Below are positions 20,383-29,309 of a stretch of 64,000 nt of DNA, in pieces. Position numbers and translations under genes: made by a program. Location of the stretch: NCBI GenBank assembly GCA_002389385.1, contig DGOK01000034.1, positions 29,232-93,231 on the forward strand, given 5' to 3'. The notes below the pieces were generated by a model. The model saw only the letters and a list, made by a program, of their open reading frames with translations, was not told the DNA's origin and did not search any database. Within the stretch, counting starts at the first letter, position 1, and the number at the start of each line of letters is the position of its first letter. Origin of the DNA: Rhodospirillaceae bacterium UBA4468 (lineage in GTDB: Bacteria; Pseudomonadota; Alphaproteobacteria; Rhodospirillales; Casp-alpha2).

Positions 20383-21792
20383 TTGGATAGTGAAGACGTA
20401 TTGAAAAAATCGGTCCACATTAAGTCATATGGCTGCCAAATGAATGTTTATGATGCATCGCGTATGGCTGATGTATTGGCACCATTAGGGTATGTGTCAG
20501 CAGATGAGATGACAGGCGCCGATCTTGTTATTTTAAACACCTGCCATATTCGCGAGAAGGCCGCAGAAAAAGTGTATTCTGAGCTTGGTCGTTTGAAGCT
20601 AGAAAAAGACGCGCGAAAGTCTTCTGAAAGTCCGATGCGGATTGCTGTTGGCGGCTGTGTTGCGCAGGCTGAAGGTCAAGAAATTCTGAGGCGCGCACCC
20701 TACGTTGATCTCGTATTTGGGCCACAAACTTACCATCGATTGGCACTCATGCTGAACGAATTTGAAAGCCATGGAAAACCCGTCGTTGATACGGAATTCC
20801 CAGCAGATGATAAGTTTGATCAATTGCCTGATGCGGGCAAAGTCGAGGGAGCAAGCGCTTTCCTGACAGTACAAGAAGGTTGCGATAAATTCTGCACTTT
20901 CTGTGTGGTGCCTTACACCCGAGGGTCCGAGTTTTCCAGGCCCGTTGACCCTGTGATGCGCGAAGCCCGTTTATTGGTTGGTAAAGGTGCGCGCGAAATC
21001 TCACTGCTAGGTCAAAATGTGAATGCTTATCATGGTATCAATGAGCAAGCAGATGGCACGCAGACGGAATGGACGTTGGGACGGTTAATCCGTGAGCTGG
21101 CTGAAATTGATGGCGTTGAGCGTATTCGGTATACGACCTCTTATCCTGCTGAAGTCGATGAAGATTTGATCGAGGCGCATAGGGATGTCCCTGAACTTAT
21201 GCCTTACTTGCACCTTCCCGTTCAGTCGGGTGCAGACAAAGTTCTGAAAGCGATGAACAGACGCCATACTTCAGGCGACTATAAGGATATTGTCGCACGG
21301 TTGAGAATTGCTCAGCCTGATCTTGCTCTGTCTTCTGATTTTATCGTTGGCTTCCCGGGCGAAAGTGACGCCGATTTTGAAGAGACGATGGCACTCGTTC
21401 GTGACGTCGAATTTGTGCAAGCTTATTCGTTCAAATATAGCCCTCGACCGGGTACACCTGCGGCAGATATGACAGATCAAGTTCCTGAACATATAAAGTC
21501 TTTACGACTTCAAAAGCTGCAAGCCGAACTTTCGCGACAGCAAATTGCGTTCAATCAGTCATGTATTGGGCGAAGTCTACCCGTTTTGTTCGATCGGCGT
21601 GGTTCGCGCTCGGGCCAACTTGTTGGCCGAAGCCCATATATGCAAAGTGTTCATGTTGATTTACCAGACTCGTATTTAGGAGAGATGATGACGGTCAAAA
21701 TAGATGAGGCGAAACCTAGTAGTCTTACAGGCGTCGTCGTAGAGAAAATTGACCGAGTTTCCCAAATGTTACGCCAGGAGGCTGTCACTTGA
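20383..21792 (+). CDS. miaB: tRNA-2-methylthio-N6-isopentenyladenosine synthase MiaB
   Basis: Radical-SAM methylthiotransferase acting on i6A37 of tRNA. Cys18, Cys54 and Cys92 bind the auxiliary cluster; the radical-SAM motif CxxxCxxC is Cys167, Cys171 and Cys174 in [19 protein letters not shown]-terminal TRAM domain follows. The start is a TTG at 20383 (469 aa) or TTG 20401 (463 aa, seven residues before HIKSYGCQ); no ATG is available in frame. The stop overlaps the phoH start by four bases. Confidence 0.97.
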   Translation: MDSEDVLKKSVHIKSYGCQMNVYDASRMADVLAPLGYVSADEMTGADLVILNTCHIREKAAEKVYSELGRLKLEKDARKSSESPMRIAVGGCVAQAEGQEILRRAPYVDLVFGPQTYHRLALMLNEFESHGKPVVDTEFPADDKFDQLPDAGKVEGASAFLTVQEGCDKFCTFCVVPYTRGSEFSRPVDPVMREARLLVGKGAREISLLGQNVNAYHGINEQADGTQTEWTLGRLIRELAEIDGVERIRYTTSYPAEVDEDLIEAHRDVPELMPYLHLPVQSGADKVLKAMNRRHTSGDYKDIVARLRIAQPDLALSSDFIVGFPGESDADFEETMALVRDVEFVQAYSFKYSPRPGTPAADMTDQVPEHIKSLRLQKLQAELSRQQIAFNQSCIGRSLPVLFDRRGSRSGQLVGRSPYMQSVHVDLPDSYLGEMMTVKIDEAKPSSLTGVVVEKIDRVSQMLRQEAVT

Positions 21793-22832
21793 GCCGCGCA
21801 ACACGTTCGGCGCCGCGCGAAAAGTCATCCGCCAAGACAACACGTAAAAAGACATTTCAAAAAAATGGATTGGCGATAGCGCTGTTTGGCTCACACCATA
21901 GCCATCTTACACTCATTGAAACGGCCCTAAATGTGGTTATCCATGCGCGGGGAAATGAAGTCACAATTACAGGCGATGCTGAGGCTGTAGCACGGTCATT
22001 AAGCGTTCTTAACGGGCTATATGAGCGTCTTGAGCGTGGCCAGGACATTGAAGAAGCGGAAGTCGATGCAATGTTGCGATTTTCTGCTGAACCAGAGCGA
22101 AAGATGCCGAGTACTGAAGGTGGTGTGAGCACGCTAAATCGTGTTGTAACTGCACGCACCCCGAAGCAGGCGGATTATCTTATTGCAATCGATGAGTCGG
22201 AGTTGGTGTTTTCTGAAGGGCCTGCGGGCACCGGGAAAACCTATCTTGCTGTGGCTAAGGCAGTGGAGCGGCTTGTCCGTGGAGATGTTGAGAGGATTAT
22301 TCTTTCACGCCCTGCCGTTGAAGCAGGTGAGCAACTTGGATTTTTACCAGGTGATATGCGTGAAAAAGTTGATCCGTATTTGCGGCCACTCTATGACGCG
22401 CTGCATGACATGATGCCGGGTCAACAGGTGCAAAAGCGTCTTGAGAGTGGCGAAATCGAAGTCGCGCCGCTCGCATTTATGCGCGGTCGAACGTTGGCGA
22501 ATGCTTTTGTTATTCTTGATGAAGCACAGAACACAACTGCTGTGCAGATGAAGATGTTTTTAACACGACTGGGTGAAAATTCACGGATGGTTATCACAGG
22601 TGACTTGAGCCAAGTCGATCTTCCGCGTGGTACTCGCTCTGGATTGCGTGATGCGCGTGAAGCCCTAAGTGATGTTCAAGGTATTCGCTTTTTGCGCTTT
22701 GATGAGGAAGATGTTGTCCGCCATCATCTCGTCGGTCGTATCGTTAAGGCTTATAATAGTCTTGAGAACAAGCGTGGTGCTGGTGCTCAATATCGACACG
22801 ATGACAGCGATCCGGAAAATGATGGCACCTGA
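21789..22832 (+). CDS. phoH: PhoH family ATPase
   Basis: A 347-residue cytoplasmic P-loop protein of the PhoH/YbeZ type, thought to act with YbeY in rRNA maturation. Walker A GPAGTGKT is at about residues 144-151, followed by [20 protein letters not shown]. Walker B VILDEAQN is at about 241-248, then [15 protein letters not shown]. The basic N-terminus ([20 protein letters not shown]) may bind RNA. It starts at TTG 21789, sharing TTGA with the miaB stop, and overlaps ybeY. The miaB-phoH-ybeY-corC-lnt run is a conserved operon. Confidence 0.96.
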   Translation: MSRATRSAPREKSSAKTTRKKTFQKNGLAIALFGSHHSHLTLIETALNVVIHARGNEVTITGDAEAVARSLSVLNGLYERLERGQDIEEAEVDAMLRFSAEPERKMPSTEGGVSTLNRVVTARTPKQADYLIAIDESELVFSEGPAGTGKTYLAVAKAVERLVRGDVERIILSRPAVEAGEQLGFLPGDMREKVDPYLRPLYDALHDMMPGQQVQKRLESGEIEVAPLAFMRGRTLANAFVILDEAQNTTAVQMKMFLTRLGENSRMVITGDLSQVDLPRGTRSGLRDAREALSDVQGIRFLRFDEEDVVRHHLVGRIVKAYNSLENKRGAGAQYRHDDSDPENDGT

Positions 22833-23355
22833 AACGGCGAGTACTGACACAAGTCTGCACATCGATATTGATATCCGCATAAACGCTTGGCGCGAAGAGC
22901 AAAGTAATATTGAGGCGCTCTCCAGGCAGGCTCTTGAAATGGCTTGGGCGTCTTTAGATTATCCGGAACGGGATTATGAAGTGTCTTTGGTTCTAGGTGA
23001 TGATGAAATGCAACGTGCATTGAACAGCCAGTACCTTGGGAAAGACACATCAACCAATGTGCTCTCATTTCCGAGTGACGAAGCGAATACATGTGACTTT
23101 CCTTTAGAGGCATCGCTTCCGCTAGGGGATATCATTGTTGCGTTTGAGACAGTGAAGCGGGAATGTGAGCAAGAAGAAGTATCTTTCTCAGACCATTTTT
23201 GCCATTTAGTGGTTCATGGGATGTTACATCTTGCGGGATTCGACCATATATCATCCGTGGAAGCCGAAGCCATGGAAGCGTTGGAAACCGACATTCTGTC
23301 AAAGCTTGGTATAAACAACCCTTATGCCGATGGTATTATTTTGGACCACGGTTAA
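22822..23355 (+). CDS. ybeY: Endoribonuclease YbeY (16S rRNA maturation)
   Basis: Zinc-dependent single-strand RNase for 16S rRNA 3' processing and ribosome quality control. The metal motif HGMLHLAGFDH is at residues 132-142 (His132, His136, His142) when counted from ATG 22822 (177 aa). ATG 22819 and ATG 22801 are also in frame; all overlap the end of phoH, which indicates translational coupling. LGDDEMQRALNSQYLGKDTSTNVLSFP is the usual central segment. Confidence 0.95.
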   Translation: MAPETASTDTSLHIDIDIRINAWREEQSNIEALSRQALEMAWASLDYPERDYEVSLVLGDDEMQRALNSQYLGKDTSTNVLSFPSDEANTCDFPLEASLPLGDIIVAFETVKRECEQEEVSFSDHFCHLVVHGMLHLAGFDHISSVEAEAMEALETDILSKLGINNPYADGIILDHG

Positions 23356-23366
23356 CGGAATTGAAG

Positions 23367-24338
23367 ATGAACGATAAGATTACATCAACTGAGAACGCTG
23401 ACCCTACTCCAGATGAACCATCTAGTCCGAATGGACTGGAATCAGGGGCAGAAGAAACCAATAAGAACGGAAATTTCTCCACGGTGATGCGAGAATTAGT
23501 TCGAGGTTTTCGTCGGATATCAGGCAATGGCGGATCAGCTAGAGATACGCTTGATGAATTAATAGAAGGGCGTGAAGAAGCTGAGTTACCGCTAGATTCT
23601 GATGAGCGGTTGCTGGTTGCCAATATTTTAGAGCTTCGAAACCTCACAATTTATGATGTTATGGTGCCGCGCGCTGACATTGTGGGTATCCCACTCAACG
23701 CATCCCTCGGCGAAGTAATCGATTTAACGAAACGCGAAGGCCATTCTCGTCTGCCTGTTTATCGCGACACGTTGGACGATGTCCAAGGCATGGTCCACAT
23801 CAAGGACGTATTGGGATGGCGGGGTAAAGACGCCGAATTTCGCATAGCCGATATTCAACGTAAACTTCTATTTGTAGCGCCATCAATGCGTGTCCTTGAG
23901 CTCTTGCTTGAAATGCGCGTGAAGCGTTCGCATATGGCGCTGGTTGTTGATGAGTTTGGTGGTGTTGATGGTCTTGTCACGATTGAGGATCTTGTTGAAG
24001 AGATCGTCGGTGAAATTGATGACGAGCACGATCAAGATGATGAGCCCAAGATGGAGCGCCGAAAAGACGGCTCATGGGTGGCCGACGCGCGTATTGAACT
24101 AGATACATTTGAAGAGCGGGTCGGCTCTTCAATACTTGGTGATGACCATGAGGACATAGATACCCTCGGCGGCCTCGTCTTTGCTATCGCAGGCCGTGTC
24201 CCTATCCGAGGTGAAATTATTTCCCATCATAATGGCGTTGAGTTCGAGATATTGGACGCTGACCCTCGTCGCATACATCGGGTTCGATTATGGCAACGTG
24301 AAAACGCTGAAGATAGCATTGTAGCGGCAACAGAATGA
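23367..24338 (+). CDS. corC: CorC/HlyC-type CBS domain protein
   Basis: 323 residues from ATG 23367, preceded by GGAATTGAAG. Two CBS domains (about residues 80-205: VMVPRADIVGIPLNASLGEV, then HSRLPVYRDTLDDVQGMVHIKDVL) are followed by the transporter-associated CorC_HlyC domain (about 230-310). Proteins of this group bind adenosine nucleotides and are linked to magnesium/cobalt resistance; the exact role is not settled. There is no membrane domain. The stop codon overlaps the start of lnt as ATGA. Confidence 0.9.
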   Translation: MNDKITSTENADPTPDEPSSPNGLESGAEETNKNGNFSTVMRELVRGFRRISGNGGSARDTLDELIEGREEAELPLDSDERLLVANILELRNLTIYDVMVPRADIVGIPLNASLGEVIDLTKREGHSRLPVYRDTLDDVQGMVHIKDVLGWRGKDAEFRIADIQRKLLFVAPSMRVLELLLEMRVKRSHMALVVDEFGGVDGLVTIEDLVEEIVGEIDDEHDQDDEPKMERRKDGSWVADARIELDTFEERVGSSILGDDHEDIDTLGGLVFAIAGRVPIRGEIISHHNGVEFEILDADPRRIHRVRLWQRENAEDSIVAATE

Positions 24339-25870
24339 TTGCCGCGGCTGGCTGGCGTCGTTGGCTATTCGCTTTTTCTATGGGCGCGCTGGCAGCGGCC
24401 GCACTGCCACCGTTCTATATTCTCCCTGTTTTATGGCTGTCATTCTCTGGCCTCGCATACCTTAATTTAACAGCAAATTGTTGGCGTCAGGCTTTCTTTG
24501 AAGGATGGCTATTCGGCGTTGGCTGGTTCGGTGCAGGTTTATATTGGGTTGGGCATGCATTCCTTGTTGATGCTGAACGTTATGTCTATTTAATGCCGTT
24601 TGCCGTGATCGGAATTGCCATTGGAATGGCAATTTTTATCGCAATTTCATCGGTTAGTGTGAACGTGATCGCGCGTCGGTTTAAACTTGATCGGTTTTCA
24701 TACGTTCTCTTATTTGCAGGATGTTGGATATTACTGGAATGGTTCCGTAGCTGGATCTTGACGGGCTTCCCATGGAATCCTCTTGGCTCAGTGTGGGGAA
24801 GCTTGCCAGAAATGATGCAAGTTGCGTCATACATAGGCACGCTTGGCTTGAGCTTCATGACGGCCGTCGTTTTTGCGGCCCCAATAATCATGGTTGCTAA
24901 TGTGCGACCGGTAACGGTTAAGCCTTGGATTATGGTTCTTGCCTTGAGCCTAACTCTGCCTGCCATTTGGGGTGTGGGCGCTTGGCGTTTGAGTGCTGCA
25001 CATATCGTTATGCACGACGATATATTGCTTCGCTTGGTGCAGCCCGTAATCCCGCAAGCGCTCAAATGGAAGTCAGAACTTCGTCAACAACACGTCCTAA
25101 AACAGATGGCGATGAGCAATCGAACAGCTGGCCCTGCAGGCAAGCCAACCCATGTAATTTGGGCTGAGACCAATGTTCCATATCTTATTGATCCCAATTC
25201 ACCTTTGCCCTCGTCCTTAGCTGCAGCTGTTCCCAGGCATGGTGCATTGATTTTTGGTGCGCCACGCCGAGATGAAGCGGGCAAAGTTTACAATAGTATG
25301 TTTGCTATCGATGACGAAGGTGCGGTTCAAGCAACCTTTGATAAATTTCATCTGGTCCCATTTGGCGAGTACGTTCCTTTCAGGGGAATTCTGCCGCTCG
25401 AGAAGCTTACTGCAGGACGTGGCGATTTTACCCCAGGATTTGGACCGCAGACACTTGCGATCAGAGAATTGCCGCCGTTTGCGGCACTGATTTGTTATGA
25501 GGTGATATTTTCTGGTCAGATTGTGAACTCTGAGGTGCGGCCGGAATGGATATTGAATATTACGAATGATGCCTGGTTTGGCCCTTCATCTGGCCCCAGG
25601 CAACACCTGGTTCAAGCTCAGTTGCGTGCAATTGAAGAAGGTCTGTCTCTTGTTCGAGTTGCGAATACAGGTATCTCAGCGGTTATTGATCCCTATGGCA
25701 GGATTATTGACCGTATAGAGCTTGATCAATCGGGTGTTTTAGATTCGCCCCTGCCCAAGCCTCTTGCGGCAACGGTATTCTCGGCTTTTGGGCAAAGAAT
25801 AGGGCTTGGTATCGCAATATTCGCCATTCTAATATCGGCTGGCTTCAGTTATTTTCGAAATCGCCATTAA
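24335..25870 (+). CDS. lnt: Apolipoprotein N-acyltransferase
   Basis: Adds the third acyl chain to the N-terminal Cys of lipoproteins at the periplasmic face of the inner membrane. The 511 residues comprise an N-terminal membrane half (about 6-7 helices, residues 5-225) and a nitrilase domain. The catalytic triad is visible as Glu278 (WAETN), Lys337 (DKFHLVPFGEYVPFR) and Cys387 (LICYEVIFSG). A final hydrophobic segment closes the protein. Start ATG 24335 overlaps corC. Confidence 0.97.
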   Translation: MIAAAGWRRWLFAFSMGALAAAALPPFYILPVLWLSFSGLAYLNLTANCWRQAFFEGWLFGVGWFGAGLYWVGHAFLVDAERYVYLMPFAVIGIAIGMAIFIAISSVSVNVIARRFKLDRFSYVLLFAGCWILLEWFRSWILTGFPWNPLGSVWGSLPEMMQVASYIGTLGLSFMTAVVFAAPIIMVANVRPVTVKPWIMVLALSLTLPAIWGVGAWRLSAAHIVMHDDILLRLVQPVIPQALKWKSELRQQHVLKQMAMSNRTAGPAGKPTHVIWAETNVPYLIDPNSPLPSSLAAAVPRHGALIFGAPRRDEAGKVYNSMFAIDDEGAVQATFDKFHLVPFGEYVPFRGILPLEKLTAGRGDFTPGFGPQTLAIRELPPFAALICYEVIFSGQIVNSEVRPEWILNITNDAWFGPSSGPRQHLVQAQLRAIEEGLSLVRVANTGISAVIDPYGRIIDRIELDQSGVLDSPLPKPLAATVFSAFGQRIGLGIAIFAILISAGFSYFRNRH

Positions 25871-25976
25871 GGATATTACTATATTATTCATTCTTGTTTA
25901 ACGAGTGTATAGTTTTTCTCTTATAATTTGTGTAAAAAAGACCTAAGACGCTGATATGCTTCGTTTGGAGGTCGTT

Positions 25977-26471
25977 ATGATCAAGCTACCAAGAATATTC
26001 TATAGCCCGGCTGGTATTGGGCGAGGTCGCCGACAAAGTAATTTGCCGCCGGGTACATCACATCCGGTAGACGTTCACGTGGGTAGTCGTGTTCGTTTGC
26101 GTCGTACAATGCTTGGGATGTCCCAAGAAAAACTTGGAGATGCTGTTGGGCTTACGTTCCAACAAATTCAAAAATACGAACGTGGTGCCAATCGAATAGG
26201 TTCTAGCCGACTTTATCAGTTCAGCCATATCCTTGGCGTTCCAGTTGCTTTCTTTTTTGGGGATATGCCCAGTGAAGCTCTAGAGAATACGCCAAAGCCT
26301 GCAATTGCGGGGATGTCAGATAATGATCAAGCTGGTTTAGATCAGGACCCAATGTCTTGCCAGGAAACGCTAGAACTTGTTCGTGGATATTATCGTATTC
26401 AAGATCCAAAAGTACGAAAGAAGCTTTATGAGCTCCTCCGCTCGATGGCAAATTTACCTGACGATGAGTAG
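25977..26471 (+). CDS. XRE-family regulator (SinR-like HTH, PhrR/PraR type)
   Basis: 164 residues from ATG 25977, which has a strong GGAGG five bases upstream; an in-frame ATG at 25956 has none. The helix-turn-helix is VGSRVRLRRTMLGMSQEKLG and onward through VGLTFQQIQKYERGANRIGSSRLYQFSHILGV, about residues 31-84. The rest is a poorly conserved tail ending YELLRSMANLPDDE. Homologues lie between lnt and metK in many alphaproteobacteria; some are called PhrR or PraR and linked to stress or biofilm. The target here is unknown. Confidence 0.88.
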   Translation: MIKLPRIFYSPAGIGRGRRQSNLPPGTSHPVDVHVGSRVRLRRTMLGMSQEKLGDAVGLTFQQIQKYERGANRIGSSRLYQFSHILGVPVAFFFGDMPSEALENTPKPAIAGMSDNDQAGLDQDPMSCQETLELVRGYYRIQDPKVRKKLYELLRSMANLPDDE

Positions 26472-26570
26472 AGGCTGACGTCCGTTTCTTTAGTTTTCAT
26501 TTGAAATTTATAGATTGTCTTGACCGCGGGGCTTGGAATTGCCAAAAGACCCGCGCAATACTTGTTGTTG

Positions 26571-26623
26571 TCGTGGATGGATTTGGACCGCTTGCCGCCA
26601 CGTAAAATAAGGCGCTAAGTGGG
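26571..26623 (+). promoter_or_regulatory. SAM-II riboswitch upstream of metK
   Basis: Stem P1 is CGTGG (26572-26576) with CCACG (26598-26602). The loop between them holds GATTTGGACCGCTTGCCG, and the 3' pseudoknot strand is GCGCTAAGTGGG (26612-26623), preceded by TAAAATAAG. This order and the GATTT, ACCGC-TTGC and GCTAA-GGG elements match the SAM-II class found upstream of methionine and SAM genes in alphaproteobacteria. The distance from the last G to the metK ATG is 68 bases. No U-tract terminator follows; GGGCT (26621-26625) could pair with AGCCC (26646-26650), in competition with the pseudoknot. Confidence 0.85.
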
Positions 26624-26691
26624 CTTTGAGCGAAATCATCTCTGCAGCCCCGGGTCCAAGACGAGTGAACACTAACTCTGGAGGGACTGAC

Positions 26692-27861
26692 ATGAGTCGA
26701 TCGAATTACCTATTTACGAGTGAATCCGTATCCGAAGGCCATCCTGATAAGATTTGCGATCGGATTTCAGATGAAATTGTTGATGCATATCTTGCAGCCG
26801 ATGCGAACGCGCGCGTAGCTGTCGAAACGCTGGTAACAACCAACCTTATTGTTCTTGCCGGCGAAACCCGTTGCGCAACTGAAATCTCCATAGCACGCCT
26901 TGAAGAACTTGCTCGGAACGCCGTCAAAGATATCGGTTATGATCAAGATAATTTCCATTGGGCTAATTCTGAAGTTCAAGTGCATGTTCATCCGCAGTCT
27001 GTCGATATCGCTCAAGGCGTAGATGCTGCTGGCAATAAGGACGAAGGCGCAGGCGACCAGGGCATTATGTTTGGTTATGCATGCAATGAGACAAAAAGCT
27101 TGATGCCGGCGCCTATCGATCTTTCGCATCGTATTTTGAAAGATATGGCGACAAAGCGTAAATCCGGCGAGATTTCTGGATTTGGCCCTGATTCAAAAAG
27201 TCAGGTCACATTAGAGTATGAAAACGGCAAGCCTATTCGTGCAACGTCTGTTGTTGTATCGACCCAGCACGATGAAGGCGTTTCCCAAGATGAGATTCGT
27301 GAACTCGTACGTCCTATCGTTGAAGGTGTGTTGCCTGAAGGCTGGATGTGCCCTGAAGACGAGTTATACGTTAATCCAACAGGCCGGTTTGTTATTGGCG
27401 GACCAGATGGTGACGCGGGTCTAACGGGACGTAAAATTATTGTGGATACCTATGGAGGTGCTGCACCACATGGTGGCGGTGCATTCTCAGGTAAAGATCC
27501 AACGAAGGTTGACCGGTCCGCTGCATATGCAGGTCGCTATCTTGCTAAGAACGTTGTTGCAGCAGGTCTGGCTGATAAATGCACAATCCAGCTTGCTTAT
27601 GCGATTGGCGTGTCGAAGCCGTTGTCTGTTTACATCGATACGTATGGGACTGGCCAAGTAGACGAAGATGCCATCTCAGCAGCCCTATGTGAACTTGTTG
27701 ACCTGTCACCTCGTGGCATACGTGAGCATTTACAGTTAAGCCGTCCAATTTATGCGCGCACAGCAGCGTATGGCCACTTTGGTCGTGCACCGGAAGATGA
27801 TGGTGGCTTCTCATGGGAGCGGACTGATATTGCGGACGCTCTAAAGTCAGCACTTCTCTAA
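26692..27861 (+). CDS. metK: S-adenosylmethionine synthetase
   Basis: Makes SAM from methionine and ATP. 389 residues from ATG 26692, which has GGAGG eight bases upstream. The N-terminal [23 protein letters not shown] and the [12 protein letters not shown] hexapeptide region (about 117-128) are diagnostic; [19 protein letters not shown] follows in the C-terminal part. It sits behind a SAM-II riboswitch, so feedback control by its own product is expected. A TTG in frame at 26626, immediately after the riboswitch, would extend the protein by 22 residues unlike the family and is rejected. Confidence 0.98.
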   Translation: MSRSNYLFTSESVSEGHPDKICDRISDEIVDAYLAADANARVAVETLVTTNLIVLAGETRCATEISIARLEELARNAVKDIGYDQDNFHWANSEVQVHVHPQSVDIAQGVDAAGNKDEGAGDQGIMFGYACNETKSLMPAPIDLSHRILKDMATKRKSGEISGFGPDSKSQVTLEYENGKPIRATSVVVSTQHDEGVSQDEIRELVRPIVEGVLPEGWMCPEDELYVNPTGRFVIGGPDGDAGLTGRKIIVDTYGGAAPHGGGAFSGKDPTKVDRSAAYAGRYLAKNVVAAGLADKCTIQLAYAIGVSKPLSVYIDTYGTGQVDEDAISAALCELVDLSPRGIREHLQLSRPIYARTAAYGHFGRAPEDDGGFSWERTDIADALKSALL

Positions 27862-27886
27862 ATTTAGGGTATTAGGATCATCCGCG

Positions 27887-28603
27887 ATGAAAGATGGTTC
27901 AAGAGATCCACAAAAACCTATGTTTTACGGCCGGAGACGAAATCACAAGCTTCGCTCTGGTCGGCAAGTATTGATAAATGATCTACTTCCTAAAATTCGT
28001 ATTGCTGAGATAGAAGATACCAGCCAAATAGACCTTTCTGCGAGCTTTGGACGTACGGCGAAAGATGTGCGTCTTGAGATTGGTTTTGGTGCTGGTGAGC
28101 ATCTTAGTGGTGACGCGTTAGCAAATCCTGACATTGATTTTATTGGCTGCGAACCTTTTATTAATGGCGTTGCGGCGTTGCTTGCAGATGTCGAGCGCCT
28201 AGAGCTTACAAACATTCGCTTGTTTGATGATGATGCGAGATTGTTGCTAGAACGATTGCCCGCTGCATGTATTTCAAAAATTTACGTCCTATTTCCAGAT
28301 CCCTGGCCTAAATTACGGCATAATCGCCGCCGGTTTATTAATCAGGAAACGTTAAGTAGCCTTTCCAGAGTTGCAAAAAACGATGCCGAGTTTATTTTTG
28401 CTTCGGATCATATGGGCTATGTCTCATGGGCGCTCGTCGAAATGCAGCGTCATGCAGATTGGAAATGGACGGCAAAGGGCTCGTCTGACTGGCGACAGCA
28501 ACCAAAAGACTGGGTGCCAACACGATACGAAACGAAAGCGTTAGGAAAAGGAGATGCGCCTGCATATCTGACTTTTCGACGTCAAAATCGTGAGACAGAC
28601 TAG
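27887..28603 (+). CDS. trmB: tRNA (guanine-N7-)-methyltransferase
   Basis: Forms m7G46 in the variable loop of tRNAs using SAM. 238 residues. The SAM-binding motif is VRLEIGFGAGEHL (about 61-73) and the substrate motif is YVLFPDPWPKLRHNRRRFIN (about 132-151), both typical of TrmB. It follows metK by 25 bases, which places a SAM-consuming enzyme in the same riboswitch-controlled transcript. Confidence 0.96.
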   Translation: MKDGSRDPQKPMFYGRRRNHKLRSGRQVLINDLLPKIRIAEIEDTSQIDLSASFGRTAKDVRLEIGFGAGEHLSGDALANPDIDFIGCEPFINGVAALLADVERLELTNIRLFDDDARLLLERLPAACISKIYVLFPDPWPKLRHNRRRFINQETLSSLSRVAKNDAEFIFASDHMGYVSWALVEMQRHADWKWTAKGSSDWRQQPKDWVPTRYETKALGKGDAPAYLTFRRQNRETD

Positions 28604-28647
28604 CTAGGGCTAACGTCGCGGAAAACCTCGTTTTTGTGACAACACAC

Positions 28648-28676
28648 TTGCATTTCTAAGCTAATCTAGATATATG
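28648..28676 (+). promoter_or_regulatory. Sigma70-type promoter for the rimP-nusA-infB operon
   Basis: TTGCAT (28648-28653) and TATATG (28671-28676) are separated by 17 bases. The predicted start falls next to the first leader hairpin at 28681. Confidence 0.5.
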
Positions 28677-28680
28677 ACGC

Positions 28681-28754
28681 GTGCCCTTTACGGGCACTCG
28701 TTAATCTAATGAATAAGTTTTGATTGATGGGTGGGCCATTGGCCCGCCTTTTTT
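28681..28754 (+). promoter_or_regulatory. Hairpin leader with terminator before rimP
   Basis: Two hairpins stand between trmB and rimP. The first is GTGCCC-TTTAC-GGGCAC (28681-28697). The second is GGTGGGCC-ATT-GGCCCGCC (28730-28748) followed by TTTTTT (28749-28754), an intrinsic terminator 51 bases before the rimP start. If the promoter at 28648 is real, the second hairpin attenuates the operon; otherwise it ends the metK-trmB transcript. A rimP-leader RNA family is known in alphaproteobacteria, but I cannot confirm membership. Confidence 0.7.
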
Positions 28755-28805
28755 AGTGCCAAAAAATGATCAAAACCGAAGTTTGAAAAGAACAAGAGGT
28801 CGTTC

Positions 28806-29309
28806 GTGAGCGAGGATATTCTTGCCGGTAGAGTTGAAGCTCTTATTGCCCCCACGATTAAAGGGATGGGCTATGATTTGGTGCGCGTATCTCTAGGCAT
28901 TGGAGAAAATGCTGTTTTGCAGATAATGGCTGAGCCAGATGACGGAGGTGAAATGAACGTAGATCATTGTGCGAATATTTCACGAGCTGTATCGGCGGTT
29001 TTGGATGTAGAAGATCCGATTAAGAGTGCGTATACGTTAGAGGTAAGTTCGCCTGGGCTTGATCGACCATTGGTTCGATTAGCCGATTATGATCGTTTTG
29101 CTGGATTTGAGGCAAAAATCCAGTTGAAGAACTTAATGGATGGGCGAAAAAAATTTAAAGGCCGCGTTGACGGCACCGATGGAAACAATGTGTTGGTCGA
29201 TATAAGCGGTGAGCAAATCAAATTTGATCATGGCGATATTGCTAAGGCGAAGCTGATCGTTACGGATGAGATGCTCGCAAAGCTAGAGGAAGAAAAGCAT
29301 CATGAGTGA
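28806..29309 (+). CDS. rimP: Ribosome maturation factor RimP
   Basis: Assists 30S subunit assembly. 167 residues from GTG 28806. The N-terminal alpha-beta domain has IAPTIKGMGYDLVRVSLG; the central YTLEVSSPGLDRPL (about residues 78-91) is the family signature; an SH3-like C-terminal domain follows. It overlaps nusA by eight bases, as in most bacteria. Confidence 0.95.
   Translation: MSEDILAGRVEALIAPTIKGMGYDLVRVSLGIGENAVLQIMAEPDDGGEMNVDHCANISRAVSAVLDVEDPIKSAYTLEVSSPGLDRPLVRLADYDRFAGFEAKIQLKNLMDGRKKFKGRVDGTDGNNVLVDISGEQIKFDHGDIAKAKLIVTDEMLAKLEEEKHHE

Noticed and set aside
22669..22821. Longer YbeY starting within phoH
   Set aside because: The extra 51 residues are a frame shadow of PhoH and have no counterpart in the YbeY family.
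26626..26691. TTG start just after the SAM-II pseudoknot that would extend MetK by 22 residues
   Set aside because: MetK homologues begin at the ATG 26692 position, which has an excellent GGAGG; the extension has no conserved sequence.
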